From: JAJZRJ01 sp040757055
GTDB taxonomy: Bacteria; Desulfobacterota; Desulfobulbia; Desulfobulbales; Desulfurivibrionaceae
Length of the DNA stretch: 63,374 bases
Direction of reading: 5' to 3'
NCBI GenBank assembly: GCA_040757055.1
Contig: JBFLXY010000013.1
Location: 1-63,374 of the forward strand
Position numbers and translations under genes: made by a program. How positions within the stretch are numbered: the stretch's first letter is position 1; the number at the start of each line of letters is the position of its first letter. Shown in pieces: positions 53,963 through 62,310 of the stretch. The notes beneath the pieces are model-generated. The model saw only the letters and a program-made list of their open reading frames with translations, searched no databases and was not told the origin of the DNA.

Positions 53963-54538
53963 CTAAAAGGTCTCGCCGCCCAGGCTGACGGGGTGATGGG
54001 CAGCCCGCCCGGCCAGTTCCGCCGGCCTCCACGGCAGCAGGGCGAAGATCCGCTCCTCCACCTGGCGGCAGAGAAGAAAATTCTCCCGGATCAGGCCGTG
54101 CAGCCGCGCGTCGTTCCGGCCGTAGCGGGCCAGGATGTAGTCAAGCCGTTCGTCGAGCCCCACCACCCGGTCGTGCAGCACCCGTTTATCGGCATAGTAG
54201 ACGATCTCCTTTTCGCGGCAGCAGCCGGGGGCGAGGCCGTCCCGCAGCAGGACATGCTCGGCCACGATGCCGGCGATCTCGCCGTAGTCGTGGCGGCGGC
54301 AGATCTCGCTGCCCATGGCCGCGTGGTTGCCGTCGCAATCGAGACAGGCGGTCTTGGCGATGTCGTGCAGCAGCGCGCCGGCCACGGCGAGTTCCACCGA
54401 CACCGCCACCCCGCGGCGGGCCAGGTTCTCGGCCACCAGCCCGGCAACCCGCGCCACCAGCAGCGAATGGTCGCGGATGTTGGCCAGCATCCGGTACTCA
54501 TCCATGAGTTCGAAGCATTGCCGCAGCGAAGGAATCAT
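53963..54538 (-). CDS. HD-domain phosphohydrolase
   Basis: The protein of about 191 residues has an HD metal motif: RDHSLLVA, GALLHDIAKTACLD with the HD pair (about residue 60), then AEHVLL and a trailing YADKRVLHD with an aspartate. The start at 54538 has a GGGAG close upstream. Such proteins hydrolyse nucleotides or related phosphates; the substrate is not evident. It sits between hemE and hemH, an association I have no mechanistic explanation for. Confidence 0.85.
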   Translation of the reverse strand: MIPSLRQCFELMDEYRMLANIRDHSLLVARVAGLVAENLARRGVAVSVELAVAGALLHDIAKTACLDCDGNHAAMGSEICRRHDYGEIAGIVAEHVLLRDGLAPGCCREKEIVYYADKRVLHDRVVGLDERLDYILARYGRNDARLHGLIRENFLLCRQVEERIFALLPWRPAELAGRAAHHPVSLGGETF

Positions 54539-54576
54539 CGCTCCCGCCGTCCTCGTCACGCCTCACGCTTCACACT

Positions 54577-55614
54577 TCACGCTCCCCTGCTCAGCCGGTG
54601 GACTGCCTCGACAAAAAACTTCGCCTGTTCCGGCGGAATCTCCGGAACAATGCCGTGGCCGAGGTTGAAGATATGGCCCCGCGCGCCCCTGGCCTGGTGG
54701 AGGATGTCGCGGATCAATGCCTCCATCTTCTCCGGCGGCAGGAGAAGGGCGATGGGGTCCATGTTGCCCTGGAGCGAGACCTTCTGCCCCACCACCTTCA
54801 CTGCGTCGTCGATGCGGATGCGCCAGTCGAGGCCCAGCACATCGGCCCCGGAGGTCAGGCTCTGGGGCAGGAGGGTGGCGCCGTTGTTGGCGAAATAGAT
54901 GATCGGCACCGTGACCCCGCGCTCCTTGAGGGTTGCGATGATCCGCTGCACATAGGGCAAGGCGAACTGGCCGAAGTCGTTGGGCGCCAAAACGCCGGTC
55001 CAGGAATCGAAGATCTGCAGCGCCTGGGCGCCGGCCGCTGCCTGGGCCGCGAGGTATTCGATGGTGCAGTCCGTGATCTTTACGAGCAGGTCATGGTAGA
55101 GCCCCGGATCGGTATACATCATCTTCTTGGTGAGGAAATAATTCTTGGACGAGCCGCCCTCGATGAGATAGGTGGCCAGGGTGAAGGGCGCGCCGGAAAA
55201 GCCGATGAGCGGCACCTTGTCCGCCAGCTCCCGCCGCAGGATGCGAATGGTGTCGAGCACATAGGGCAATTCCGCCTCCGGGTCCGGCACATGGAGCTTT
55301 TCCACCGCCGCCCGGTCGCGGATGGGCTCGGGGAAAACCGGCCCGCGCTTTTCGTGGAACTCCAGCGGGGTGCCCATCTTTTCCAGCGGTACCAGGATGT
55401 CGGAAAAAAGGATGGCCGCGTCCACCCCGAGATACTCGATGGGCTGGATGGTCACCTCGGCCGCGGCCTCCGGCGTCTTGCACATCTCGAGGAAGGTGTA
55501 CCTGGCGCGCACCGCCTGGTACTGCGGAAGGTAGCGGCCGGCCTGGCGCATGAGCCATACCGGGGTGTAGTCGGTCTTCTCGCCGCGACAGGCCTTCAGA
55601 AAGGTGTCGTTCAT
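54577..55614 (-). CDS. hemE: Uroporphyrinogen decarboxylase
   Basis: HemE converts uroporphyrinogen III to coproporphyrinogen III. The 345 residues include the N-terminal TPVWLMRQAGRYLPQY (about residues 17-32), LFSDILVPLEKMG, GFSGAPFTLATYLIEGG (about 140) and the C-terminal GHGIVPEIPPE. The strong GGAGG before the ATG at 55614 supports the start. It lies in a heme cluster with an AhbD-like enzyme upstream and hemH downstream. Confidence 0.97.
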   Translation of the reverse strand: MNDTFLKACRGEKTDYTPVWLMRQAGRYLPQYQAVRARYTFLEMCKTPEAAAEVTIQPIEYLGVDAAILFSDILVPLEKMGTPLEFHEKRGPVFPEPIRDRAAVEKLHVPDPEAELPYVLDTIRILRRELADKVPLIGFSGAPFTLATYLIEGGSSKNYFLTKKMMYTDPGLYHDLLVKITDCTIEYLAAQAAAGAQALQIFDSWTGVLAPNDFGQFALPYVQRIIATLKERGVTVPIIYFANNGATLLPQSLTSGADVLGLDWRIRIDDAVKVVGQKVSLQGNMDPIALLLPPEKMEALIRDILHQARGARGHIFNLGHGIVPEIPPEQAKFFVEAVHRLSRGA

Positions 55615-55633
55615 AAAATCCTCCGGATTAGGA

Positions 55634-55661
55634 AGTCAGGAGTCAGGAGTCAGGAGTCAGA
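55634..55661. repeat. Short tandem repeat, AGTCAGG x 4, upstream of hemE
   Basis: Four consecutive 7-base units AGTCAGG (the last ending in A) lie about 20 bases upstream of the hemE start, and continue into AGAATAC. The complementary sequence TATTCTGACT occurs repeatedly 50-110 bases away, so the two blocks could fold together. Confidence 0.8.
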
Positions 55662-55712
55662 ATACCCCTGACAACAACGCCGCGCTCCGTCTTCTTCTCC
55701 TTCCGTCTTTTT

Positions 55713-55768
55713 TATTCTGACTTCTGTATTCTGACTTCTGTATTCTGGCTTCTGTATTCTGACTTCTA
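55713..55768. repeat. Tandem 14-bp repeat, four copies, at the 3' end of the radical SAM gene
   Basis: TATTCTGACTTCTG is repeated four times (55713-55726, 55727-55740, 55741-55754 with one change, 55755-55768 with one change). The last unit contains the stop codon of the radical SAM gene. It is simple-sequence DNA of unknown role in the interval 55615-55765, which has no gene. Confidence 0.85.
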
Positions 55769-56833
55769 TTTTTGCATCTTTTTCGGCACATAGGTGCAGA
55801 AAGGCTCCTCGGCCATATAATCGCCGGTCACGGCATAGGCCCGGGCCCGGCAGCCGCCGCAGACGTTGACATATTCGCAACTGCCGCAGCGCCCCTTGTA
55901 CGCCTTGAAGTCGCGCAGGTCGTGGAAGAGCTTCGATCCCTCCCATATCTCCTTGAAGGACTTCTCGCGGAGATTGCCGGCCGCCATGGGGAAATAGCTG
56001 CAGGGCAGGACGTTGCCGTCCACGTCGATGAGCGAGATGAGCTGGCCGGCCAGGCACCCCTTGGAGCCGCCGGTGGAGAACTGCAGGGTGCGGCGCGTAA
56101 AGTCGCTCCCCTCCTCCTTGGCCTTCTGCAGCACCACCCGGTAATAGTTGGGCGCGCAGGTGGGACGCACCAGCAGTTCGTGCTCCTCCTTCTCCATTTC
56201 GTAATGCCATTCGAGCAGCTTCTCGTAGTCCTCAGGGGCGATGAGTTCGTCCATGATTCCCTCGCCGCGGCCGGTGGGCACGATCATGAACATGTACCAG
56301 GCCGTGGCCCCCAGTTCCTTGGCGAGCCGGTAGATCTTGGGGATCTCCGCCTGGTTGCGCTTGGTGAAGGAGGAGTTGATGAGAAAGGGGATGCCGTTCT
56401 CGCGGAAAAGGCGCGCGGCATTGGTGGTGCCGGCAAAGGCGCCTGGCTGGCAGCGGAAGTCGTCATGCACCGCCGCGGTGGAGCCGTCCAGCGAGAGCGA
56501 GACCATGCGGATGCCCGCCGCCTTGATCTGGTCGCAGATCGCCTGGGTCACCAGGGTGCCGTTGGTGGCGAGGCACATGCGCAGGCCAAGGCCCGTGCCA
56601 TACCGGGCGATCTCGAAGACATCGGCCCGCAACAGCGGCTCGCCGCCGGAGAGGACCACCACCGGCTTGGCATAGGAGGCGATGTCGTCCAGCACCCGTT
56701 TCGCCTCCTCGAAGGAAAAATCCGGATGCCCCTTGGCCTCCAGCTCGGAGGAAGAGCGGCAGTGCACGCATTTCAGGTTGCAGCGGCGGGTGATCTCCCA
56801 GGCCAGCCATTTCGGTTCAAATTCCACAGTCAC
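55766..56833 (-). CDS. Radical SAM/SPASM protein, AhbD-like (Fe-coproporphyrin decarboxylase candidate)
   Basis: The 355-residue protein has the radical SAM cluster motif CNLKCVHC (Cys18, Cys22, Cys25), SGGEPLL, and a twitch/SPASM-type C-terminus with GCLAGQ, GNVLPCSYFP, CGSCEYVNVCGGCRARAYAVTGD and EEPFCTY. This C-terminal pattern is that of AhbD/NirJ-type heme enzymes. AhbD converts iron-coproporphyrin III to heme b in the alternative heme pathway. Being beside hemE and hemH supports a heme role, but the classical Ahb route does not need them. AhbC or another decarboxylase is the alternative. Confidence 0.8.
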   Translation of the reverse strand: MTVEFEPKWLAWEITRRCNLKCVHCRSSSELEAKGHPDFSFEEAKRVLDDIASYAKPVVVLSGGEPLLRADVFEIARYGTGLGLRMCLATNGTLVTQAICDQIKAAGIRMVSLSLDGSTAAVHDDFRCQPGAFAGTTNAARLFRENGIPFLINSSFTKRNQAEIPKIYRLAKELGATAWYMFMIVPTGRGEGIMDELIAPEDYEKLLEWHYEMEKEEHELLVRPTCAPNYYRVVLQKAKEEGSDFTRRTLQFSTGGSKGCLAGQLISLIDVDGNVLPCSYFPMAAGNLREKSFKEIWEGSKLFHDLRDFKAYKGRCGSCEYVNVCGGCRARAYAVTGDYMAEEPFCTYVPKKMQK

Positions 56834-56853
56834 ACCTTATGAGATTTTTTCTT

Positions 56854-56912
56854 GCCACGAACCCCACGAAATCCACCCAAAAAACTTTCGTGTTTTTCGT
56901 GGGTTTCGTGGC
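56854..56912. repeat. CACGAA-rich imperfect inverted repeat between the radical SAM and PhoH genes
   Basis: GCCACGAACCCCACGAA (from 56854) and TTCGTGGGTTTCGTGGC (to 56912) are inverted copies with one mismatch in 17, and extra CACGAAA/TTTCGTG units lie between them. The sequence differs from the GC-rich surroundings and fills most of the 126-base gap. No ORF or promoter explains it. Confidence 0.75.
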
Positions 56913-56959
56913 GAGTCTTCTCTTCTGACACCTCTCCCGCCTTTTCGTTCCCAACCCCC

Positions 56960-58282
56960 TTACAGGAACGAGGCGGCAGCCGCGGCCAGCGGGCTGCGCT
57001 CGCTCTTGGCCAGGGTGATGTGGCCGTGGAAGGGCTGCCCCTTCATGCGCTCCACGGCGTAGGTCAGTCCGTTGCTGCTGGAGTCGAGGTAGGGGTTGTC
57101 GATCTGGTATGGGTCGCCGGTGAGCACCATCTTGGTTCCCTCGCCGGCCCGGCTGATGATGGTCTTGACCTCATGGGGCGTTAAGTTCTGGGCCTCGTCG
57201 ACGATCACATACTGGCGCGGGATCGAGCGGCCGCGGATGTAGGTAAGCGCCTCCAGCTCCACCACGTGGCTGGTCAGGAGCTTCTCCACCTTCTGGCGGG
57301 TGGACTCGTGCTGGCCCTCCTTCTCCTTCTTCTCCTTGCCGTCGCCCATGAGGTACATGAGGTTGTCGAAGATGGGCTGCATCCAGTGGGCCAGCTTCTC
57401 GTCCTTGTCGCCGGGCAGAAAGCCGATGTCCTTGCCCAGGGGGATGATGGGACGCGAAACCAGGATACGGTCGTAGCGCTTGAAGTGCAGGGTGTTCTCC
57501 AAGGCGGCGGCGATGGCAATGAGGGTCTTGCCGGTGCCGGCCTGGCCCACCATGGTCACGAGCTGGATGTTGGGGTCCATGAGCAGCTCGAACGCCATGC
57601 GCTGCTCCTTGTTCTTGCTGCGGATGTTCCAAATCCCCTCGTTCTCCGGGTTGAGCGGCACCAGAGTGGAGGCGTTCCTGGCCCGGGCCAGGGCGGTGTG
57701 CTTGGGCTCCTTTTCGTCCTGGAGGAGAACGAACTCATTGGGCAGCAACTCAAAGCCCTCCACGGCCACTTCCTTTTTGCCGTAGAAGTCGTTGAGCACC
57801 CCGGCCGGCACCTCCACCTCGCGGAAACCCCGGTACAGTTCGTCGAAGTTGACCTTCTGCTTCTCGAAGTCCATTACCCCGATGCCGAGGGCATCCGCCT
57901 TCAGGCGGGCATTGATGTCCTTGGAGACGAAAATCACCTTCTCCCCCTGCATGTGCAGGGTATAGGCCACGGCGAGGATGCGGTTGTCCGGCACGTGCAG
58001 GTCGAGGCCGGGGTCCACGCACTTGCCCTTTTCGGTGAAAATCCTGAGCATGCCGCCATTGTCCAGCGCCACTCCCTCGCCCAGGCGGCCCTTGGCGCGC
58101 AAGGTGTCGAGCTGGCGGATGACCCGGCGGGCGTTGCGGCCCAGTTCATCGTTGTGGCTCTTGAACTTGTCCAGCTCCTCGATGACCGACATGGGCAGCA
58201 CCACCACGTTGTCGGCAAAAGAGCTGATGGAATCGGCATTGTGCAGCAGCACGTTGGTATCGAGCACGAAGTATTTTCTCAC
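56960..58282 (-). CDS. PIN-domain/PhoH-like ATPase
   Basis: The 440-residue protein joins an N-terminal PIN nuclease domain (KYFVLDTNVLLHNADSI, about residues 3-19, with conserved acidic residues in LDKFKSHNDELG and VAYTLHMQG) to a PhoH ATPase domain with Walker A GQAGTGKTLIA (about 257-267), SRPIIPLGKDIGFLPGD and Walker B VIVDEAQNLTPHE. PIN-PhoH proteins unwind and cleave RNA. I start at the GTG at 58282 because GGAGG lies four bases upstream. The region 58283-58530, shared with nadE, holds only promoters I cannot define. Confidence 0.93.
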   Translation of the reverse strand: MRKYFVLDTNVLLHNADSISSFADNVVVLPMSVIEELDKFKSHNDELGRNARRVIRQLDTLRAKGRLGEGVALDNGGMLRIFTEKGKCVDPGLDLHVPDNRILAVAYTLHMQGEKVIFVSKDINARLKADALGIGVMDFEKQKVNFDELYRGFREVEVPAGVLNDFYGKKEVAVEGFELLPNEFVLLQDEKEPKHTALARARNASTLVPLNPENEGIWNIRSKNKEQRMAFELLMDPNIQLVTMVGQAGTGKTLIAIAAALENTLHFKRYDRILVSRPIIPLGKDIGFLPGDKDEKLAHWMQPIFDNLMYLMGDGKEKKEKEGQHESTRQKVEKLLTSHVVELEALTYIRGRSIPRQYVIVDEAQNLTPHEVKTIISRAGEGTKMVLTGDPYQIDNPYLDSSSNGLTYAVERMKGQPFHGHITLAKSERSPLAAAAASFL

Positions 58283-58530
58283 GCTTCCTCCTTCCGGATT
58301 GACGGGGAACAGCCCAGACACAGGGTCGATGCGGCGGCACGGCAGCGCATCCGCACAGGACGGCGGGGAAAAGGCCCAAACGGAGTATCACCCAATGGCC
58401 ACGTCGGAATTCAGAGTAGCTTTTTGCCCGCAGATTGCAACAAAAATGAAAACCGGCAGGCCACTCCGGCCGCCGGACCAGCCGCGCTTTTTCCCCTGCC
58501 AAGGCCGCCAATCTGTGCTATGATCCCGCC

Positions 58531-60204
58531 ATGAAAATCGCGCTCATCCAGCTCAACCCCGTGATCGGCGATTTCCGCCGCAACAGCGAGGCGATCCGCC
58601 GCCGGGCGGAAGAGGCCCGGGCGGCCGGCTGCCAGCTCGCGGTCTTTCCGGAACTGGCGCTGAGCGGCTATCCGCCCCAGGACCTGCTGGAACGCCCCGC
58701 CTTCCTCGCCGACCACGACCGGGCGCTTGCCGCTCTCATCGAACGCCTCGCCGGCATCGGCGTGCTGCTGGGCGCGGTGACCCGCCACACCGGGCCCACC
58801 GGCAAGCCGCTCCACAACAGCGCCGTGCTCTTCGAGGACGGCAAGATCCTGTTCGCCGCCCACAAGCGGCTGCTGCCCACCTACGACGTCTTCGACGAGT
58901 CCCGCTATTTCGAGCCGGCCGTAGCCAGCCGGCCCTTTTCCTACAAAGGGCTCACCTTGGGCATCACCATCTGCGAAGACATCTGGAACGACAAGCATCT
59001 CTTTTCCCGTCAGCTCTATGCCGCCGACCCGGTGAAGGAGCTGTGCAACGAGCCCGGGGCGCAACCCGACCTGCTGATCAACATCGCGGCCTCGCCGTTC
59101 AACCAGGGAAAAAGGGCGACACGGCGGGCGATCTTCGCCAACCTCTGCGCCTGCTATGGCCTGCCGCTCCTCTATGTCAACCAGATCGGCGGCCAGGACG
59201 CGCTGGTCTTCGACGGCGGCTCCCTGGCCATGGACCAGGCGGGCAGCATCATCGCCCAGGCCCGCCACTTTGCCGAGGATCTGGTGGTGATCGACACCGA
59301 CACCTGGCAGGGGGCACAGCACGAAACGCCGCTGCCCGCGGACAGCCCGGCGGCGCCGGAAGTCGAACCTGTCTGCCAGGCCCTGGTGCTGGGCACCCAT
59401 GACTATGTCCGGAAGTGCGGCTTCAACAAGGTGGTGATCGGTCTCAGTGGCGGCATCGACTCGGCGCTGACCGTGGCCATCGCGGCCCGGGCCCTGGGGC
59501 CGGAAAACGTCCTCGGGGTGGCCATGCCCTCGCCCTACACCGCTCCGGAAAGCATCGCCGACGCCGAACAACTCGCGAAGAATCTCGGCATCGGTTTCAC
59601 CGTGGTGCCCATCACCCCGCTGGCAGATGCCTACCAGGCCGCCCTTGCCCCGCTTTTTGCCGGCCGGCCGGCGGACGTGACCGAGCAGAACATCCAGGCC
59701 CGCATCCGCGGCAACCTTCTCATGGCCATAGCCAACAAGGAGGGGCGGCTGGTGCTCTCCACGGGCAACAAGAGCGAGATGGCGGTGGGCTACTGCACCC
59801 TCTATGGCGACATGAGCGGGGGGCTGGCGGTGATCGCCGACGTGCCCAAGATGCTGGTCTACGAGCTGGCCCGCTTTTTCAACCGCGACCGGGAGGTGAT
59901 CCCGCAGCGCACCATCGACCGGGCGCCCACGGCGGAACTGAAACCCGACCAGCGCGACGAGGACGACCTGCCGCCCTATCCGCTGCTTGACCAAATCCTC
60001 ACCCTCTACCTGGAAGAGCACAAACCGGTGAGCGAGATCATCGCCATGGGCTTTGCGGCGAACGTGGTGCAGGACGTGGTGCGCCGCATCCGGATCAACG
60101 AGTACAAGCGCAAGCAGGCGCCGCCCGGGCTTAAGGTCACCTCCAAGGCCTTTGGCTACGGCCGCCGCTACCCCACTGCCGAGCATTACCTGGAGGGCGC
60201 GTGA
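58531..60204 (+). CDS. nadE: Glutamine-dependent NAD+ synthetase
   Basis: NadE amidates deamido-NAD. The 557 residues combine an N-terminal nitrilase-type glutaminase (Glu in PELALSGYPPQDLL, Lys in HKRLLPTYDVFDE, Cys in TICEDIWND) with a C-terminal ATP-pyrophosphatase synthetase domain (IGLSGGIDSALTVAIA, about residue 307; STGNKSEMAVGYCTLYGDMSGG). This is the usual bifunctional form. The stop codon overlaps the GTG start of the cytochrome gene (GTGA), an unexpected coupling. Confidence 0.97.
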   Translation: MKIALIQLNPVIGDFRRNSEAIRRRAEEARAAGCQLAVFPELALSGYPPQDLLERPAFLADHDRALAALIERLAGIGVLLGAVTRHTGPTGKPLHNSAVLFEDGKILFAAHKRLLPTYDVFDESRYFEPAVASRPFSYKGLTLGITICEDIWNDKHLFSRQLYAADPVKELCNEPGAQPDLLINIAASPFNQGKRATRRAIFANLCACYGLPLLYVNQIGGQDALVFDGGSLAMDQAGSIIAQARHFAEDLVVIDTDTWQGAQHETPLPADSPAAPEVEPVCQALVLGTHDYVRKCGFNKVVIGLSGGIDSALTVAIAARALGPENVLGVAMPSPYTAPESIADAEQLAKNLGIGFTVVPITPLADAYQAALAPLFAGRPADVTEQNIQARIRGNLLMAIANKEGRLVLSTGNKSEMAVGYCTLYGDMSGGLAVIADVPKMLVYELARFFNRDREVIPQRTIDRAPTAELKPDQRDEDDLPPYPLLDQILTLYLEEHKPVSEIIAMGFAANVVQDVVRRIRINEYKRKQAPPGLKVTSKAFGYGRRYPTAEHYLEGA

Positions 60205-61967
60205 AAAACCTCTCCCCCCGCTGGGCCCTCCTCGGCGTGCTGCTGGTGGTGCTGGCTCTCATCATCCGCGAGAATCTCACCAGGCGGCCGGAAAAGCTCC
60301 ATCAGCTCGCCAGCGGCCAGGTGGAGATGTGCCTTTCCTGCCACCAGAAAGAGCGGCTCGATCCGGCCCACGATGCGCACGTCCTGGGCTGCGCCGCCTG
60401 CCATCTCGGCAATCCGCTGGCCATCGGCAAGAAGGAGGCGCACCAGGGCATCGTCAAGAACCCCGGCGATCTGCGGGTGGTGGAAAAGACCTGCGGGGTG
60501 GAGGGCTGCCACGCCCAGGACGTGAAAAAGGTCAAGAACTCGCTCATGGCCACCAACCGCGGCATCCTGGCCACCCTGCTCTACTACTGGAAGGAGGCGC
60601 CGGACCAGCACGGCGATTTCTCGGTGGAGCAGCTCATCAAGAGCGGCGACACCTCGCTGGCCATCGACTACTACCGCAAGCTCTGCGCCACCTGCCACCT
60701 GTGGAAGGAAAAGGGCGACATGGAGGGATTCTTCGGCGAGAAGGGCGGCGGCTGCACCGCCTGCCACCACGTGCGGCCCCAGGCCCCGACGGCAGAGCGC
60801 CCGTGGGAGACCTTCCTCCGCTTCGGCGGACTCAAGCCGCAGCAGCGGCCGCATCCACACATTACCAAAAAAGTGCCCACCGAGAACTGCGTGCGCTGCC
60901 ACAACCGGAGCGGCCGGGTGGGCACCTCCTACCTCGGCATCTACGAGGGCGAAAACTACGGCACGCCGTATAAGGGCGGCAAACCCTCGGCCAACGAGCT
61001 GCCCGGCGACCGCTTCTACCTCGAACTGCCGGACGACATCCATCACAAACAGGGCATGGCCTGCATCGACTGCCACACCCGCGACGAGGTCATGGGCGAC
61101 GGCAAGCGGTACGCCCACTACGAGCAGGCACTGGAAATCGGCTGCGGCATGTGCCACCAGCCGACCCTGCCGGCCAGGACCAGAAAGGGCAAGGAACTGA
61201 ACAACATCAAGCTGGTCGACGGCAGGCCCATGCTCATCGGCAAGCTCGACAACAAGCCCCGGCCCCTCAACCCGCCCAAGGCGGGAATCTGCGACTACCA
61301 GGGCCACAAGCGCCTCACCTGCGAGGCGTGCCACTCCGAGTGGGTGCCGCAGTGCTACGGCTGCCACGTAAAACGCGACATGCGCGAGACCCACCTCGAC
61401 AAGCTCACCGGCAAGGAGACGCCGGGCTGGTGGGACGAAGGGCGCTCCTATCTGCGCTACGAGCGGCCGATGCTGGCGGTATGGGGCGAAGAGGTGGTCA
61501 TCGTCACCCCCGGCTGCCAGGACATCGTCACCCTCATCGACAAGGAGGGCAAGCCGGAAGGCGGCTTCAACTCGCTCACCATGGCGGCCCTGAACCCGCA
61601 CACCACCGCGAAAAAGGGCAAGGAATGCGCCGACTGCCACACCAAGACCAAGGTGATGGGGCTGGGCGAGGGCACCGCCTGGAAGGAACAGGGAGAGTGG
61701 CGTTTCCGGTCCATCGACCAGGGGGTGCAGACCGCCCACGGCCAGACCCCGCCGCTGGACGGCTACGTGGACATCAACGGCAAGCCGCTCCAGAAGAGCG
61801 CCCGCCCCGATCTCAGGCCCTTCAACAAGGAGGAACTGGCCCGCATCCTGCGGGTGGGCCAGTGCCTGCCCTGCCACAAGGAGTACACCGACAAGGTGTT
61901 CCGCCACTACGATCGCGGCAGGAAATGCCCGGTCTTTGACGAGGAAAGCGGGATAGCCCGGCGGTAG
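60201..61967 (+). CDS. Membrane-anchored 12-heme cytochrome c
   Basis: The 588-residue protein starts at a GTG overlapping nadE and has an N-terminal hydrophobic helix (residues 8-27), an uncleaved anchor or signal, exporting the rest. I count eleven CXXCH motifs (such as CLSCH, CAACH, CATCH, CTACH, CVRCH, CIDCH, CGMCH, CEACH, CYGCH, CADCH, CLPCH) and one longer CGVEGCH (CX4CH). Many extra histidines could be distal ligands. I recognise no named family. It probably carries electrons in the periplasm; its redox partner is not in the window. Confidence 0.9.
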   Translation: MKNLSPRWALLGVLLVVLALIIRENLTRRPEKLHQLASGQVEMCLSCHQKERLDPAHDAHVLGCAACHLGNPLAIGKKEAHQGIVKNPGDLRVVEKTCGVEGCHAQDVKKVKNSLMATNRGILATLLYYWKEAPDQHGDFSVEQLIKSGDTSLAIDYYRKLCATCHLWKEKGDMEGFFGEKGGGCTACHHVRPQAPTAERPWETFLRFGGLKPQQRPHPHITKKVPTENCVRCHNRSGRVGTSYLGIYEGENYGTPYKGGKPSANELPGDRFYLELPDDIHHKQGMACIDCHTRDEVMGDGKRYAHYEQALEIGCGMCHQPTLPARTRKGKELNNIKLVDGRPMLIGKLDNKPRPLNPPKAGICDYQGHKRLTCEACHSEWVPQCYGCHVKRDMRETHLDKLTGKETPGWWDEGRSYLRYERPMLAVWGEEVVIVTPGCQDIVTLIDKEGKPEGGFNSLTMAALNPHTTAKKGKECADCHTKTKVMGLGEGTAWKEQGEWRFRSIDQGVQTAHGQTPPLDGYVDINGKPLQKSARPDLRPFNKEELARILRVGQCLPCHKEYTDKVFRHYDRGRKCPVFDEESGIARR

Positions 61968-61981
61968 CCCAACCTTATCGC

Positions 61982-62010
61982 TTGACAATAATACCGCGAG
62001 ACAATATCAT
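61982..62010 (+). promoter_or_regulatory. Near-consensus promoter of the HigB/HigA pair
   Basis: TTGACA (61982-61987) and TATCAT (62005-62010) are 17 bases apart. GACAATA occurs twice (61984-61990 and 62000-62006), one copy over each promoter box, possibly antitoxin half-sites. The predicted start point coincides with the GTG at 62017, so the mRNA may be leaderless. Confidence 0.7.
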
Positions 62011-62016
62011 TCGTTT

Positions 62017-62298
62017 GTGATCACCGCCTTCCACGACAGCGAAACAGAAAAGGTGTGGCGCGGCCAGTTTTCACGGCACTTGCCCAATCAAATCCAGGCC
62101 GTTGCCCGCCGCAAGCTGAGAATGCTGAACAACGCCCGCGCGCTCGACGACTTGCGGATTCCCCCGGCCAACCGCCTAGAACGTCTCGCCGGGGATCGCG
62201 AAGGGCGATGGAGCATCCGGATCAACGACCAGTGGCGTGTCTGTTTTGTCTGGGCCGACGGCAACGCGGAGCAGGTCGAAATTTGTGATTACCACTGA
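62017..62298 (+). CDS. higB: HigB/RelE-family toxin
   Basis: The 93-residue protein matches the HigB plasmid-maintenance killer family: FHDSETEKVWRGQFSRHLP at the N-terminus, RRKLRMLNNARALDDLRIPPANRLERL in the middle and RWSIRINDQWRVCFVW with the conserved arginines and C-terminal strand. HigB toxins cleave mRNA on the ribosome. The start is GTG. The toxin gene precedes the antitoxin, the reverse of most pairs but the norm for higBA. Confidence 0.92.
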   Translation: MITAFHDSETEKVWRGQFSRHLPNQIQAVARRKLRMLNNARALDDLRIPPANRLERLAGDREGRWSIRINDQWRVCFVWADGNAEQVEICDYH

Positions 62299-62310
62299 GA
62301 GGGCACAACC

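Noticed and set aside
55634..55768. CRISPR array
   Set aside because: The units are 7 and 14 bases in direct tandem with no spacers, and no cas genes are present.
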